A stretch of 64,000 bases of DNA. Origin: Tamlana sp038148895 (lineage in GTDB: Bacteria; Bacteroidota; Bacteroidia; Flavobacteriales; Flavobacteriaceae). The notes beneath the pieces are model-generated. The model made no database searches and was not told the origin of the DNA. It was given only the letters and a program-made list of their open reading frames with translations. The stretch is taken from the NCBI GenBank assembly GCA_038148895.1, contig JBBVGQ010000004.1, one strand, 5' to 3'. A program made the position numbers and the translations under genes. This document shows, in pieces, positions 1-8,270 of this stretch; positions within the stretch are counted from its first letter, which is position 1, and each line of letters begins with the position of its first letter.

Positions 1-20
1 ATGAGGGATTTAATGCGCAC
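1..20 (-). CDS. possible first codons of the next gene, cut by the window edge
   Basis: Immediately after the TAG stop of the parvulin gene the minus strand reads GTG CGC ATT AAA TCC CTC, an open frame with a GTG directly abutting that stop. Secretory chaperone genes of this kind are often followed by a second chaperone gene in flavobacteria, so this may be the start of a co-transcribed gene. Only six codons are visible and the product cannot be named. Confidence 0.25.
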
Positions 21-1976
21 CTATTTATTTTTGAGTTGAGCCTTTACACGCTCCAGAGCCTCTTGGTTTACTTCAATTTTATATTTTTCAGCCAATTCTT
101 TTAACCAATTTTCTTCCTTGTGGTTTTGGTAATCACCAATAACAGCACCTTTTGCATCGTCAAATGATTTTTGACCTGCAGGAAGCACTTCCTTTATTTG
201 AACCACCACAAAGCCATCATTATGTTTCAGGATTTTAGAAATGCCTTTTTTAAATTCCAAATCCTTTGGCAAAGCTTGGTCATCTGCTTCCATAATACCT
301 GATGTAAAAATCACTTCAATCGCATCGTTGCTATTAACCAAAGACTTTATACGATCTATTGCCATACCTTCTTCTAACAACTTTGCTACTTTCTTTAAAG
401 TTTTTTGTTTCGTAGAAGACGCTACAACGGCATTAATTTGCTTTTCTGAAATATACTTACTTTTATTCGTTTCGTAATAGTTTTCTATTTCCGTAGTATC
501 GGTTTTTGCTGAATTCCAAATTGTGGTTTCCATAAGGTCAAATAACAACAAACCATCTCTATATTCTGCAACTATTTCGGCATAATCTGGATTTTCACTT
601 TCCAAATGGTCTTCTTGATATTGAATTAACTCTTCCTTTAAAAAGTTTTGATATTTATCAGAAACAATAGTTTTAAAAGGTGCCCTTGGCGTGGTATTAC
701 GTTGCTGGTTTTCTAGATAATAACCAAAATCTTTGAATAACAATTGTTCATCGCCTATTTTTAAAAATGGCTTATCGCCTTCAAAATCTTCTTGAAGTCG
801 CCATGTTCTGGCAAAATAATCATCATTTAAAATAGAAACAAAATAATCCAAATTTGGTTGGTCACTACTCACATTGTATTTGGATTTGAGTTTATTCACC
901 AAAGCTTCATCAATTAATTTAGATCGGCTGTCGCGTTTAACTTTGTTAATCAATTCAAGCTTTATGGTTTCAAATTCTGGAATCGGTTTTTTGTTGATTA
1001 GCTTAACAATGTGCCAGCCAAAATCTGTTTTGAACGGTTTTGAAATATCACCCTCGTTTTCCAATTGAAAAGCAACATCCTCAAACTCCTTGGCCCTTAA
1101 CTGTCCACTTGAAAACGGCGCCAATTCTCCACCTTTTATGGCCGAATTTTTATCATCTGAGAATTGCTTAGCCAAAGATGCAAAATCTTCGCCCTGTTCT
1201 ATTTTTTTGTATATATCCTGAATCCTGTTTTCTGGTTTTTCAGCCAAAGAATCATTTGGCTTTTCAATCACCATAATGTGGGCTACCGTAACCTCACCTT
1301 TTGATTTACGCTTGTCCAAAACATGTACAATATGGTAGCCAAATCGGGTACGGAAAGGCTGTGAAATTTCACCAACTCCTGTATTAAATGCAGCGTTTTC
1401 AAACTTATAAACCATTCTAAACCCAGAAAAATAACCCAATTTTTCACCAAAAATAGTTTGCCCATTGTGCACTTCTGCTCGCACTTTTTCAAAACCTTCT
1501 TTAAGTGCTCTTTCACGAAGTTTCACTATTTGGCTGTAAGCCACCAGAGTATCTTGCGGACTTGCATTTTCATCAACCTTGACCAAAATATGGTCGGCAT
1601 TTACATCATATGACATACGCTCGTAGGCTTCCTCAACCAAGTCATCGGTTACCTTGCTATCAGACATGTAATTTTTGGCCAACTGCTGTTTGTAATTGGA
1701 AAGCTCCCTTATATAGGCAAGCTTTTCGTCCAACCCCAACGCTTTTGCTTCCTTTAGTTTCAGTTTATAATTGGTGAAGAGCTTTAAATACTCATCTACA
1801 TCTTTTTGAGATTCATCTTGAACCAAATCGAGGTTTTTCTTGTAAACCCTGATAAATTCTGAAGTATAAACAGGGTCGCCATCAACGGTAAACAATACGG
1901 TTTCGTTATTAGATTGCCCTTTAGCAGTTAAAACAAAAAACATTAAAAATAAGGCAATAAAATAGTTTGATTTCAT
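21..1976 (-). CDS. periplasmic parvulin-type peptidylprolyl isomerase (SurA/PpiC-like)
   Basis: Predicted to catalyse cis-trans isomerisation at prolines and to chaperone outer-membrane proteins in the periplasm. The 651-residue protein starts with a signal peptide ending near AKGQ. Two parvulin (rotamase) domains follow, at about residues 122-217 (starting ADHILVK and closing with FGYHIVHVLDKR) and 230-324 (VAHIMV to FGWHIVKLINKK). The histidine-containing GxHIV strands are the usual family hallmark. A long alpha-helical C-terminal half (about 330-651) is typical of the large two-domain Bacteroidetes form. The assignment is secure at family level. Which outer-membrane clients it serves cannot be read from the sequence. 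Confidence 0.9.
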   Translation of the reverse strand: MKSNYFIALFLMFFVLTAKGQSNNETVLFTVDGDPVYTSEFIRVYKKNLDLVQDESQKDVDEYLKLFTNYKLKLKEAKALGLDEKLAYIRELSNYKQQLAKNYMSDSKVTDDLVEEAYERMSYDVNADHILVKVDENASPQDTLVAYSQIVKLRERALKEGFEKVRAEVHNGQTIFGEKLGYFSGFRMVYKFENAAFNTGVGEISQPFRTRFGYHIVHVLDKRKSKGEVTVAHIMVIEKPNDSLAEKPENRIQDIYKKIEQGEDFASLAKQFSDDKNSAIKGGELAPFSSGQLRAKEFEDVAFQLENEGDISKPFKTDFGWHIVKLINKKPIPEFETIKLELINKVKRDSRSKLIDEALVNKLKSKYNVSSDQPNLDYFVSILNDDYFARTWRLQEDFEGDKPFLKIGDEQLLFKDFGYYLENQQRNTTPRAPFKTIVSDKYQNFLKEELIQYQEDHLESENPDYAEIVAEYRDGLLLFDLMETTIWNSAKTDTTEIENYYETNKSKYISEKQINAVVASSTKQKTLKKVAKLLEEGMAIDRIKSLVNSNDAIEVIFTSGIMEADDQALPKDLEFKKGISKILKHNDGFVVVQIKEVLPAGQKSFDDAKGAVIGDYQNHKEENWLKELAEKYKIEVNQEALERVKAQLKNK

Positions 1977-2122
1977 GAGTGTAATTTTTTTTCAGCGGTT
2001 ACAAAAATACTAATATAAACCTATAATACAAGTTGTTTTTCAAACGGTGAAAAATAGCGATTATTACACTTTTTAAACTATATTTAACAGATATTTATAG
2101 GTAAAAAATACCCAGAGCCAAC

Positions 2123-2359
2123 ATGCGTAAACTTAAATTGATTTGGGATTTTCGTGGACCAAATGCCCGTAAAATAGCGGAGCACCATGAAATTCACTTG
2201 AAGGAGTATGCAAAAATGGAGAAGTTAGCCATTACCATTACTGGAGTTGAAAATATTGGCAATATACACAGTATAGCTTATTTGGTGGTTGATGAACCAG
2301 ACATGAAACCCATACGGGATGCCCTTAAACCACACAGAGGTCAAGTTTACAATCCTTAA
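2123..2359 (+). CDS. small conserved hypothetical protein
   Basis: A 78-residue soluble protein with no signal peptide or membrane segment. It has a mixed alpha/beta pattern (MRKLKLIWDFRG, then KLAITITGVENIG, then IAYLVVDEPDMKP), which looks like a small ferredoxin-like fold, though that is only an impression. It reads tightly into the PAP2 phosphatase gene 12 nt downstream, so the two are probably one transcript. I do not recognise a named family and give no function. Confidence 0.7.
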   Translation: MRKLKLIWDFRGPNARKIAEHHEIHLKEYAKMEKLAITITGVENIGNIHSIAYLVVDEPDMKPIRDALKPHRGQVYNP

Positions 2360-2371
2360 ACCATATTTATT

Positions 2372-2956
2372 TTGAAAGGAAAACTAACCAGGTATTTATT
2401 AAGTTGCACCCTACTTATTTTAGTTTACTTAAATGCTGAAGCACAAACCCAAAAAGGGGATCACGAAAAATGGGAATTTGTTTTAGAAGACACCGGTGAT
2501 GTATTGCAAGTTGCCATGCCAGCAATTGCAGGATTAACAACCTTAATTAAAAAAGATTGGCAAGGGACAAAACAATTTGCCCTTTCTTATGGAACAAGTT
2601 TAATTGTTACCCATTCGCTCAAACGAATCATTAAAAAAGAAAGGCCCGAAGGCCGAAATCTGTACGACGCATTTCCTTCGGGGCATACCACATCAGCATT
2701 TTCAGCTGCATCTTTCATACAACGTCGTTATGGCTGGAAATATGGCAAATGGGCCTATTTAGGGGCAACCATTGTAGGCGTTAGCCGAATGGAAGGCCCC
2801 GATGGCTGGCACGACCATTGGGATGTTTTGGCTGGGGCCGTTGTGGGCATTGGCAGTACCTATATTTTTACCTCTCCATATTCCAAGGAACATTTAGAAA
2901 TTGGTTTTAGCTCCAAAAATGAATCGTATTTGCTAGGTTTACGTTATAAGTTTTAA
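2372..2956 (+). CDS. PAP2-family phosphatase
   Basis: Member of the type 2 phosphatidic acid phosphatase superfamily, which hydrolyses lipid phosphates or undecaprenyl pyrophosphate on the periplasmic side. All three catalytic motifs are present: K-x6-RP (KRIIKKERPEG, about residues 86-95), PSGHT (about 105-109) and SR-x5-H-x3-D (SRMEGPDGWHDHWD, about 139-152). The 194-residue protein begins with a signal-like hydrophobic segment ending NAEAQ. The start is TTG at 2372; no in-frame ATG precedes the signal segment, so TTG is preferred. The substrate cannot be decided. Confidence 0.88.
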   Translation: MKGKLTRYLLSCTLLILVYLNAEAQTQKGDHEKWEFVLEDTGDVLQVAMPAIAGLTTLIKKDWQGTKQFALSYGTSLIVTHSLKRIIKKERPEGRNLYDAFPSGHTTSAFSAASFIQRRYGWKYGKWAYLGATIVGVSRMEGPDGWHDHWDVLAGAVVGIGSTYIFTSPYSKEHLEIGFSSKNESYLLGLRYKF

Positions 2957-3003
2957 CCCATCATTTAATGATCATAATTGAGGGATAAGAAAAAAACGAT
3001 GAC

Positions 3004-3034
3004 TTGACTTTATAGAAAAATTCAACTAACTTCG
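3004..3034 (+). promoter_or_regulatory. putative promoter of the Crp/Fnr gene
   Basis: TTG at 3004-3006 and TAACTTCG at 3027-3034 are 20 nt apart, matching the Bacteroidetes -33 TTG / -7 TAnnTTTG layout with one deviation (C for the second-last T). The same TTGACTTT...TTCAACTAA.TTCGTTT block recurs before the AraC gene and, more loosely, before the gene at 56060. Confidence 0.6.
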
Positions 3035-3122
3035 TTTGGCAACTGATATAATTCATCCAAAATGACACATATCACCAAGTTAAACGAACCTCTCGCTAAC
3101 CTTATGCTTTCAACACACCTTT

Positions 3123-3665
3123 ATGTATTTTTCTTTAGATAGCTTTTTAAAATCTGGCCATAGCATTGGATACAAAAAAAATGAACACCTTTTAACCCAA
3201 GGCGATGTTTCAAAACGCGTTTTCTTTGTTCTTGAAGGTGTGGTACGTCATTATGTTATAGATTATTCGGGCAACGAAAAAACCATAAGAATTTCAAAAG
3301 AGCATGATTTCTTCTATTCCTCTAATGTTAGTTATTGGACTGGCGAACCCTCATACATCAACTGCCAAGCACTTTTAGACACCAAATTAATTTTTTGGAC
3401 CAAAGATGAATTGGATGTTTTAAGAGTCAACCAACCTGAATTTGCCAAATTTGAAACGGCCAAACTCAAGGACTTTATTGTGGAAAAGCACAATAAGGAA
3501 ATTTCAAGAATCATAAAAAATGCCGAAGAACGATTGATTGAATTTAATGAAACAGATTTAAACCTTTTTAACCGTATTCCGCACCACATTATTGCTTCTT
3601 ACCTTGATATGACGCCCGAAACTTTGTCGCGTTTACGGGCTAAATTCAAAAAACGTAAATCTTGA
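3123..3665 (+). CDS. Crp/Fnr-family transcriptional regulator
   Basis: A cytoplasmic one-component regulator of 180 residues. An N-terminal cyclic-nucleotide-binding-like jelly roll (about residues 10-120, with LTQGDVSKRVFFVLEGVVRHY) is followed by a helical linker and a short C-terminal helix-turn-helix (IIASYLDMTPETLSRLRAKF, about 156-175). Flavobacterial members of this type usually lack recognisable cAMP-binding residues, so the ligand is unknown. It stands alone, with its own promoter (3004-3034) and a downstream lipoprotein gene that may be a separate unit. Confidence in the family is high. Confidence 0.9.
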   Translation: MYFSLDSFLKSGHSIGYKKNEHLLTQGDVSKRVFFVLEGVVRHYVIDYSGNEKTIRISKEHDFFYSSNVSYWTGEPSYINCQALLDTKLIFWTKDELDVLRVNQPEFAKFETAKLKDFIVEKHNKEISRIIKNAEERLIEFNETDLNLFNRIPHHIIASYLDMTPETLSRLRAKFKKRKS

Positions 3666-3733
3666 TATAGATCAATGCCCAGCCATTTTTTTCATTTTAG
3701 TTTTGCTTCTTCAATCTTAAAAAAGTAAAAAAA

Positions 3734-4378
3734 ATGAAAAAATTATTTATGATTCTTACAGTATCCATAACGTTTTTTGGATGTTCTGAAGACCAGTTTG
3801 TTGGTTCTGGCCAAACCATTTCAGAATTTAGGCCAGTAGAATATTTTGATGCTGTATCTAGCGAGGGCACCTTTTATGTAACCATTACAAAAGGCACTGA
3901 GCAGAGTGTTGAAATTATTGCCGACAACAATATTATGGGCAGAGTACAAACCGATGTCAGAAATGGAAAATTAAAATTGTCCCTAGCCGACGGCAATTAC
4001 CGCAATGTACATTTAGAAGCCCATTTAACGGTGACTAGTTTAACAGAAATTGAAAATTCGGGCACAGGTGATATGCACGTGTACAACAACATCAATGTTC
4101 AAAATTTTAAGGCTTTTAACAGTGGCGCTGCAAACATTTACCTGGAGGGCAGCTGTGATGGTTTAGATATTACCAATGAAGGATCGGGCAGTATTTTTGC
4201 TTTCAACATGCCATCAAAAAGTTGTAACATTGATAATGAAGGGTCTGGTGAAATTGAAGTGGCCTGTGAATCAAACCTTGATGTAAAAATTGAAGGAAGC
4301 GGGAATGTTTATTACAGGGGAAACCCTTCAATGAATGTTAATATTTTAGGTTCAGGACAAGTCATCAATGACAACTAA
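3734..4378 (+). CDS. DUF2807 (head GIN domain) lipoprotein
   Basis: A 214-residue secreted protein with a lipoprotein signal peptide (ITFFGC, lipid-acceptor Cys at about residue 17). The rest is a right-handed beta-repeat protein of the GIN/DUF2807 family, seen in the repeated pattern of short strands with NSG, EGSG and GSG turns (IENSGTGDMHV, ITNEGSGSIFAF, IDNEGSGEIEV, IEGSGNVYYRG). Members are anchored in the envelope of Bacteroidetes; the biochemical role is not known. A strong terminator follows at 4434-4467. It is 68 nt downstream of the Crp/Fnr gene and could be co-transcribed with it. Confidence 0.85.
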   Translation: MKKLFMILTVSITFFGCSEDQFVGSGQTISEFRPVEYFDAVSSEGTFYVTITKGTEQSVEIIADNNIMGRVQTDVRNGKLKLSLADGNYRNVHLEAHLTVTSLTEIENSGTGDMHVYNNINVQNFKAFNSGAANIYLEGSCDGLDITNEGSGSIFAFNMPSKSCNIDNEGSGEIEVACESNLDVKIEGSGNVYYRGNPSMNVNILGSGQVINDN

Positions 4379-4433
4379 CCCATTAAACGTTTAAATGAAG
4401 TAACAATAAACAAATAAAAACGTCTAACCCAAA

Positions 4434-4467
4434 AGAGAACGTATTTTTACAAACGTTCTCTTTTTTT
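4434..4467 (+). terminator. rho-independent terminator after the DUF2807 gene
   Basis: AGAGAACGT (4434-4442) pairs with ACGTTCTCT (4453-4461) as a 9-bp stem, followed by a run of seven T (4461-4467). It also argues against any start codon at 4468 for the next gene, since that ATG sits on the terminator T-tract. Confidence 0.85.
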
Positions 4468-4506
4468 ATGGTTAACTTATCCACATCATTTTTAAAATTA
4501 AAACGC

Positions 4507-5796
4507 ATGAAAAAGCTTTTTCTTTTACTTCTTATTCTTTCAATGGCCTGCAAAAATCCTTCAGTTGAAAAGGTAAGCAATCCAGAAACACTAACCCTAT
4601 TGGATAGTTTAATTGAAACGCAAAACTATTTTAAACTGAAAGAAAGCTTTTATGCCCAAAAAGACAATCTCTCAAAAGACCACAAACTATATTACCAAGC
4701 AATTGTATATAATGTCTTCAATAAACTATCAGAATCCAACGCGGTGATTGATGAATTATTGAGCCCAAGCAAAACCAAACTCTCAGACACTGTTCTCAAT
4801 ACCCTTTATAATACCAAACTGCTCAACCATGTGAATCTCTATGAATACGGCGAGGCAGCCATGGCAAGTAAATATATTCAAGAAAACTTCCTTCAGTTGA
4901 ATGATTCTTCCGATATCGAAAATTTGAAAAATGAAATCAACATTTGGAGCTTTCTGAAAAACATTCCCAAGCAAGAAATTGTTAAAAGTGCCGATGTTTC
5001 ATTTCCAATGGTTAAGGACAAAGTGGGGCTGTTCAACGTTGATGTTTCTATGAATGACAAAACCATGAATTTTATATTTGACACAGGCGCAAACATTTCG
5101 GTGATTAAAAAATCATTGGTTGAAGAACTTGGCCTAACCTTTATAGAATCTAACTTTTATGTAACCGCCTTTACGGGTCAAAGAGTAGATAGCGACCTTG
5201 CCATAGCCAATGAATTGATGATTGGCGACCTGATGTTTAAAAACGTGGTGTTCTTGGTGCTGAATGATGCAGATGTTTCATTCCCACAAATTGATTATTA
5301 TATTAATGGAATTATAGGATTCCCCGTAATCGAAGCTATGGATGAAATCAGAATTTCTAAAAACGATACCATTTCCATTCCCAAAATTCCCATAGACTAC
5401 AATAAAAACAATTTTGCATTGGACGGCCTAACACCCATAATTGCCGTTACTTATCAAAAAGACACTTTGAGTTTTGGGTTTGATACGGGTGCGAGACAAA
5501 CTGCATTGTATGAACCATTTTACGAGAAGTATAAAACCGAAATTGAAGAAAAATATACGCCAACAACCTTTCAATCGGCTAGTGCCGGTGGTACTATAGA
5601 ATTTGAAGGTTTTGTGCTGGATAGTGTAACGTTAAGCGTTGGTGAATCAAGCGCCACTTTGAAAGACTTACGGCTTCACATCAATAATATCGGTACCGAT
5701 GTCAATCACTTTCATGGCAACTTTGGCCAAGACTTTATCAAACAGTTTGATGAAATGATTATTAGTTTTAAATATAGTTCTGTTCTTTTTAAATGA
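4507..5796 (+). CDS. retropepsin-like aspartic protease lipoprotein with two DTGA motifs
   Basis: A secreted lipoprotein of about 429 residues. The start is ATG 4507, which gives a compact signal peptide with lipobox LSMAC; the upstream in-frame ATG at 4468 lies on a terminator and is rejected. After a helical N-terminal region the protein has two retropepsin-like half domains, with FDTGANIS near residue 191 and FDTGARQT near residue 325. The DTG(A) triads are the catalytic motif of aspartic proteases. Two copies in one chain suggest a bilobal, pepsin-like pseudo-dimer rather than a homodimer. The substrate is unknown; an envelope protein-processing role is an inference. Confidence 0.85.
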   Translation: MKKLFLLLLILSMACKNPSVEKVSNPETLTLLDSLIETQNYFKLKESFYAQKDNLSKDHKLYYQAIVYNVFNKLSESNAVIDELLSPSKTKLSDTVLNTLYNTKLLNHVNLYEYGEAAMASKYIQENFLQLNDSSDIENLKNEINIWSFLKNIPKQEIVKSADVSFPMVKDKVGLFNVDVSMNDKTMNFIFDTGANISVIKKSLVEELGLTFIESNFYVTAFTGQRVDSDLAIANELMIGDLMFKNVVFLVLNDADVSFPQIDYYINGIIGFPVIEAMDEIRISKNDTISIPKIPIDYNKNNFALDGLTPIIAVTYQKDTLSFGFDTGARQTALYEPFYEKYKTEIEEKYTPTTFQSASAGGTIEFEGFVLDSVTLSVGESSATLKDLRLHINNIGTDVNHFHGNFGQDFIKQFDEMIISFKYSSVLFK

Positions 5797-5832
5797 TTTT
5801 ATAAGACAAACAGAATTGGAATCCCTAAAGTC

Positions 5833-5862
5833 TTGACTTTATAAAATTTTCAACTAATTTCG
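5833..5862 (+). promoter_or_regulatory. putative promoter of the AraC gene
   Basis: TTG at 5833-5835 and TAATTTCG at 5855-5862 are separated by 19 nt. The surrounding 75 nt resemble the segment in front of the Crp/Fnr gene (3003-3080), including a GATATAA shortly downstream in both. Confidence 0.55.
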
Positions 5863-5956
5863 TTTAACTACCGATATAAATAATTAAAAAAATCCATATC
5901 TTAAAGTTGACAACAATTTGAACCTGGGATTGTTGAAGCAAATAGAACTTGATTGA

Positions 5957-6823
5957 ATGAATATATACGAAATACATAAATCGAATCCTGATATATTTAA
6001 TCAGCTAAGTTTGAAGGACCAACTGTTCTGTTATTACGAATGCCCTCAGAAGGAAAAAATCCTTCAGTTATATTCTAATCATAATCAGTTAACCTTTACT
6101 ATTAGCGGTAAACGGATTATTAAGCACGGTGATAAAAAATGGATTTTAAATGATTGCCAGGGCTTTTTGTTAAAAAGAGGTGCGTTCCATCAAGAATTAC
6201 CAGATGATTTTACAGATTGGAAAGTATTGGTATTGTATTTAAAAGATAACTATTTAAAGAAAATTTTTGATGAATTTAGAACCTATCTTAAGTTAAATAA
6301 TCTGCCTAAGGTGAATGTGGAAATGATTCAGCAGTTCATGCTAAACGACCAGATTCGTATTTGTTATGAGAGCCTTTTACCTTATTTTGAAAATCCACAA
6401 TTATTACCTGATACTATTTTCGAAGGGAAGTTTAAGGAATTAATTTTCAACATCCTAGTACACCCTGATAATAAGCACATACTTGCATATATAAATCAAA
6501 TAACAGGAGATTATGTGACACCTATTTGGGAAGTAATGGAGGCGAATTATATATATAATTTAAAGATTTCAGAATTTGCTGAGATTTCTAATCGAAGCAC
6601 AAGTACTTTCAGAAGAGATTTTGAAAAACATTATGGTACTACTCCAGGGAAATGGTTAAAAATGAAAAGAATTGAAAAAGCCCGTATGCTTCTCATCAGT
6701 TCAGAAAAATCGATTGGTGATATTATTTTTAATTGTGGCTTCGAGAATGTATCTCACTTTAGCCGGATTTTTAAAGATACGTTCAATGTTTCTCCCTCCG
6801 AATATCGGAATCAAAACAAATAG
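5957..6823 (+). CDS. AraC-family transcriptional regulator
   Basis: A 288-residue DNA-binding regulator. The N-terminal half (about residues 30-115) looks like a cupin-type sensing domain (ISGKRIIKHGDKKWILNDC). The C-terminal 95 residues form the AraC double helix-turn-helix: LKISEFAEISNRSTSTFRRD for the first and IGDIIFNCGFENVSHFSRIF for the second, ending with the family signature FKDTFNVSPSEYR. The small secreted cupin gene 115 nt downstream is a likely target or partner, but this rests only on proximity. Its promoter-like region resembles that of the Crp/Fnr gene. Confidence 0.9.
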   Translation: MNIYEIHKSNPDIFNQLSLKDQLFCYYECPQKEKILQLYSNHNQLTFTISGKRIIKHGDKKWILNDCQGFLLKRGAFHQELPDDFTDWKVLVLYLKDNYLKKIFDEFRTYLKLNNLPKVNVEMIQQFMLNDQIRICYESLLPYFENPQLLPDTIFEGKFKELIFNILVHPDNKHILAYINQITGDYVTPIWEVMEANYIYNLKISEFAEISNRSTSTFRRDFEKHYGTTPGKWLKMKRIEKARMLLISSEKSIGDIIFNCGFENVSHFSRIFKDTFNVSPSEYRNQNK

Positions 6824-6938
6824 TCAATTTAATTTGGATTGGATGCCAAAACAAAAAGATTGATTTTTTAAGAAAAACTCTTTGAGATATACGCATTTAA
6901 CTTTGTGATGTAATTATTAATCATTAAAAATTAACATC

Positions 6939-7295
6939 ATGAGGCATTTATTTATTTTATCATTAGTGTTTTTATGTGGCACACTTGCTGCACAAAATCA
7001 GGAAACTCCTGAATCAGGAGAAAAAGTCATTATTGATAATGACAAAATTAAAGTAATCGAACATTTTAGTTTGCCACAAGGCGATGTATGTGGATTGGGG
7101 ATGCACTATCACGAACCACACTTAACGATTGTCTTAACAGATGCTAAAGTTAAGATTACCCCCGAGAATGGAGATGCTCAGGAAATTGAAGTTGAATCCG
7201 GTACATCCATTTGGTTCGGTGATGCTGATACACATGCTGTAATTAACTCAGGAGATCAACCGACAAAGATGATTTTGGTATATTTGAAGGAATAA
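6939..7295 (+). CDS. small secreted cupin-domain protein
   Basis: A 118-residue single-domain cupin with an N-terminal signal peptide (MRHLFILSLVFLCGTLAAQ). The cupin core shows MHYHEPHLTIVLTDAKV, two histidines typical of the metal-binding motif 1, and a second motif around WFGDADTHAVINSG. The metal and substrate are unknown. It lies just downstream of the AraC gene on the same strand. A TAACTTTG -7 box candidate is visible about 40 nt before the ATG, so it may have its own promoter. Confidence 0.75.
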   Translation: MRHLFILSLVFLCGTLAAQNQETPESGEKVIIDNDKIKVIEHFSLPQGDVCGLGMHYHEPHLTIVLTDAKVKITPENGDAQEIEVESGTSIWFGDADTHAVINSGDQPTKMILVYLKE

Positions 7296-7319
7296 CAGCT
7301 AACAACTGTTGCCAACATT

Positions 7320-7428
7320 TTGTATAAGTAATGGCAGTGACAGTGGCAAACATCAAACTTTGTAACCCGCTCAAACAGCGTAACGGTTTGAAAGGAAATT
7401 ACCACGCAATCTGCCATTACTCATACAA
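7320..7428. repeat. foldback (REP/MITE-like) intergenic repeat
   Basis: The 18-nt arms TTGTATAAGTAATGGCAG (7320-7337) and CTGCCATTACTCATACAA (7411-7428) are inverted copies with one difference, a tolerated G-U pair. Within the 73-nt loop a second small hairpin (AACC-CGCT...AGCG..GGTT) is visible. It lies between two convergent genes. It is non-coding and resembles the short palindromic elements scattered in flavobacterial genomes; other copies would have to be found elsewhere in the genome. Confidence 0.65.
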
Positions 7429-7453
7429 TTTACCTTTAAACGAACCCAATTAA

Positions 7454-7684
7454 TCATCCTTTCGGATATTGCTTTTGAATATTCCTAACCAAGTCTTCTA
7501 AACCGTTTAGCTTTAACTCATAAACCTGTTTAAGCATATTGCCCAATTTACCTTTTGGGAAGCCTTGATTGTGGTACCAAACCACATAATATTCCGGTAA
7601 ATCAATTAAATAACGGCCTTTGTATTTACCATAGGGCATTTTGGTATGTGCCAAATCGATTAAGAATTGTTTATCGGGCAACAT
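7454..7684 (-). CDS. DUF3820 family protein
   Basis: A 76-residue soluble protein with the DUF3820 pattern MPYGKYKGRYLIDLPEYYVV...WYHNQGFPKGKLG. Family members are small and of uncertain role; some are annotated as putative quorum-sensing-regulated virulence factors or resemble exonuclease-associated domains. It lies 9 nt downstream of the DUF922 gene and is likely co-transcribed with it. No function is claimed. Confidence 0.8.
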   Translation of the reverse strand: MLPDKQFLIDLAHTKMPYGKYKGRYLIDLPEYYVVWYHNQGFPKGKLGNMLKQVYELKLNGLEDLVRNIQKQYPKG

Positions 7685-7693
7685 GCGTTATTC

Positions 7694-8230
7694 TTATGAT
7701 TTATATTTTGCCAATTTTTGGAGCTCCGATTTTATAAAGGCAGACCACTTAGCTTGTGTTTCGTAATTTCGGGAATAGTCGGTCTCATTATCGTAAGCAT
7801 TCTGAATCTCCGCAAGTTCTTTATTTATACTTTGGTGAACGCCTTTCAGCTCTCTTCTAATGTTATTTGAAACTTTTAGTTTACCAATACGTTCCCTAAA
7901 TTTTCGAGCATACAATTCCGTAATATCAAAATGTAATTGTTCATGCCCCAAAACATGGTCATCAGTTTGCTCTACTTTATACCAAGATTGCTTCGGATAA
8001 AAATGGGCATGTACCTCAGAAGTAAAACTTAACACCTGATTTTTATCTGTTTGGGTAATGGAAAAACCAAAGGTTATCCCCGATGCGGTTATAGCTGCGG
8101 TGCTTTCATTATTATTGGGCTTTGATTTAAAATCTGCCCAAGATAATTTATAAGTTTCGCTCCATGATATGACAGGCTCGTCTTGCTGGAAAAATAAAAA
8201 ACCACAAAATAAAAGGATGAATTTAAGCAC
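7694..8230 (-). CDS. DUF922 secreted zinc-protease-like protein
   Basis: A 178-residue protein with an N-terminal signal segment (MLKFILLFCGFLFFQ). The motif HEQLHFD at about residues 92-98 fits the HExxH-type zinc-binding motif of the DUF922 family, described as predicted secreted Zn-dependent proteases. The rest is alpha-helical with several Lys/Glu-rich helices, as usual for the family. The target is unknown. The downstream DUF3820 gene is probably in the same operon; the upstream LysM gene (stop at 8271) is 40 nt away, so all three may be one unit. Confidence 0.8.
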   Translation of the reverse strand: MLKFILLFCGFLFFQQDEPVISWSETYKLSWADFKSKPNNNESTAAITASGITFGFSITQTDKNQVLSFTSEVHAHFYPKQSWYKVEQTDDHVLGHEQLHFDITELYARKFRERIGKLKVSNNIRRELKGVHQSINKELAEIQNAYDNETDYSRNYETQAKWSAFIKSELQKLAKYKS

Positions 8231-8270
8231 AAGCTAAATATTGTAGAAATAAAACGACTAGCCGTTAAAC

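Noticed and set aside
4468..4506. Start of the retropepsin gene at ATG 4468
   Set aside because: That ATG lies on the T-tract of the preceding terminator and puts 13 residues before a complete lipoprotein signal.
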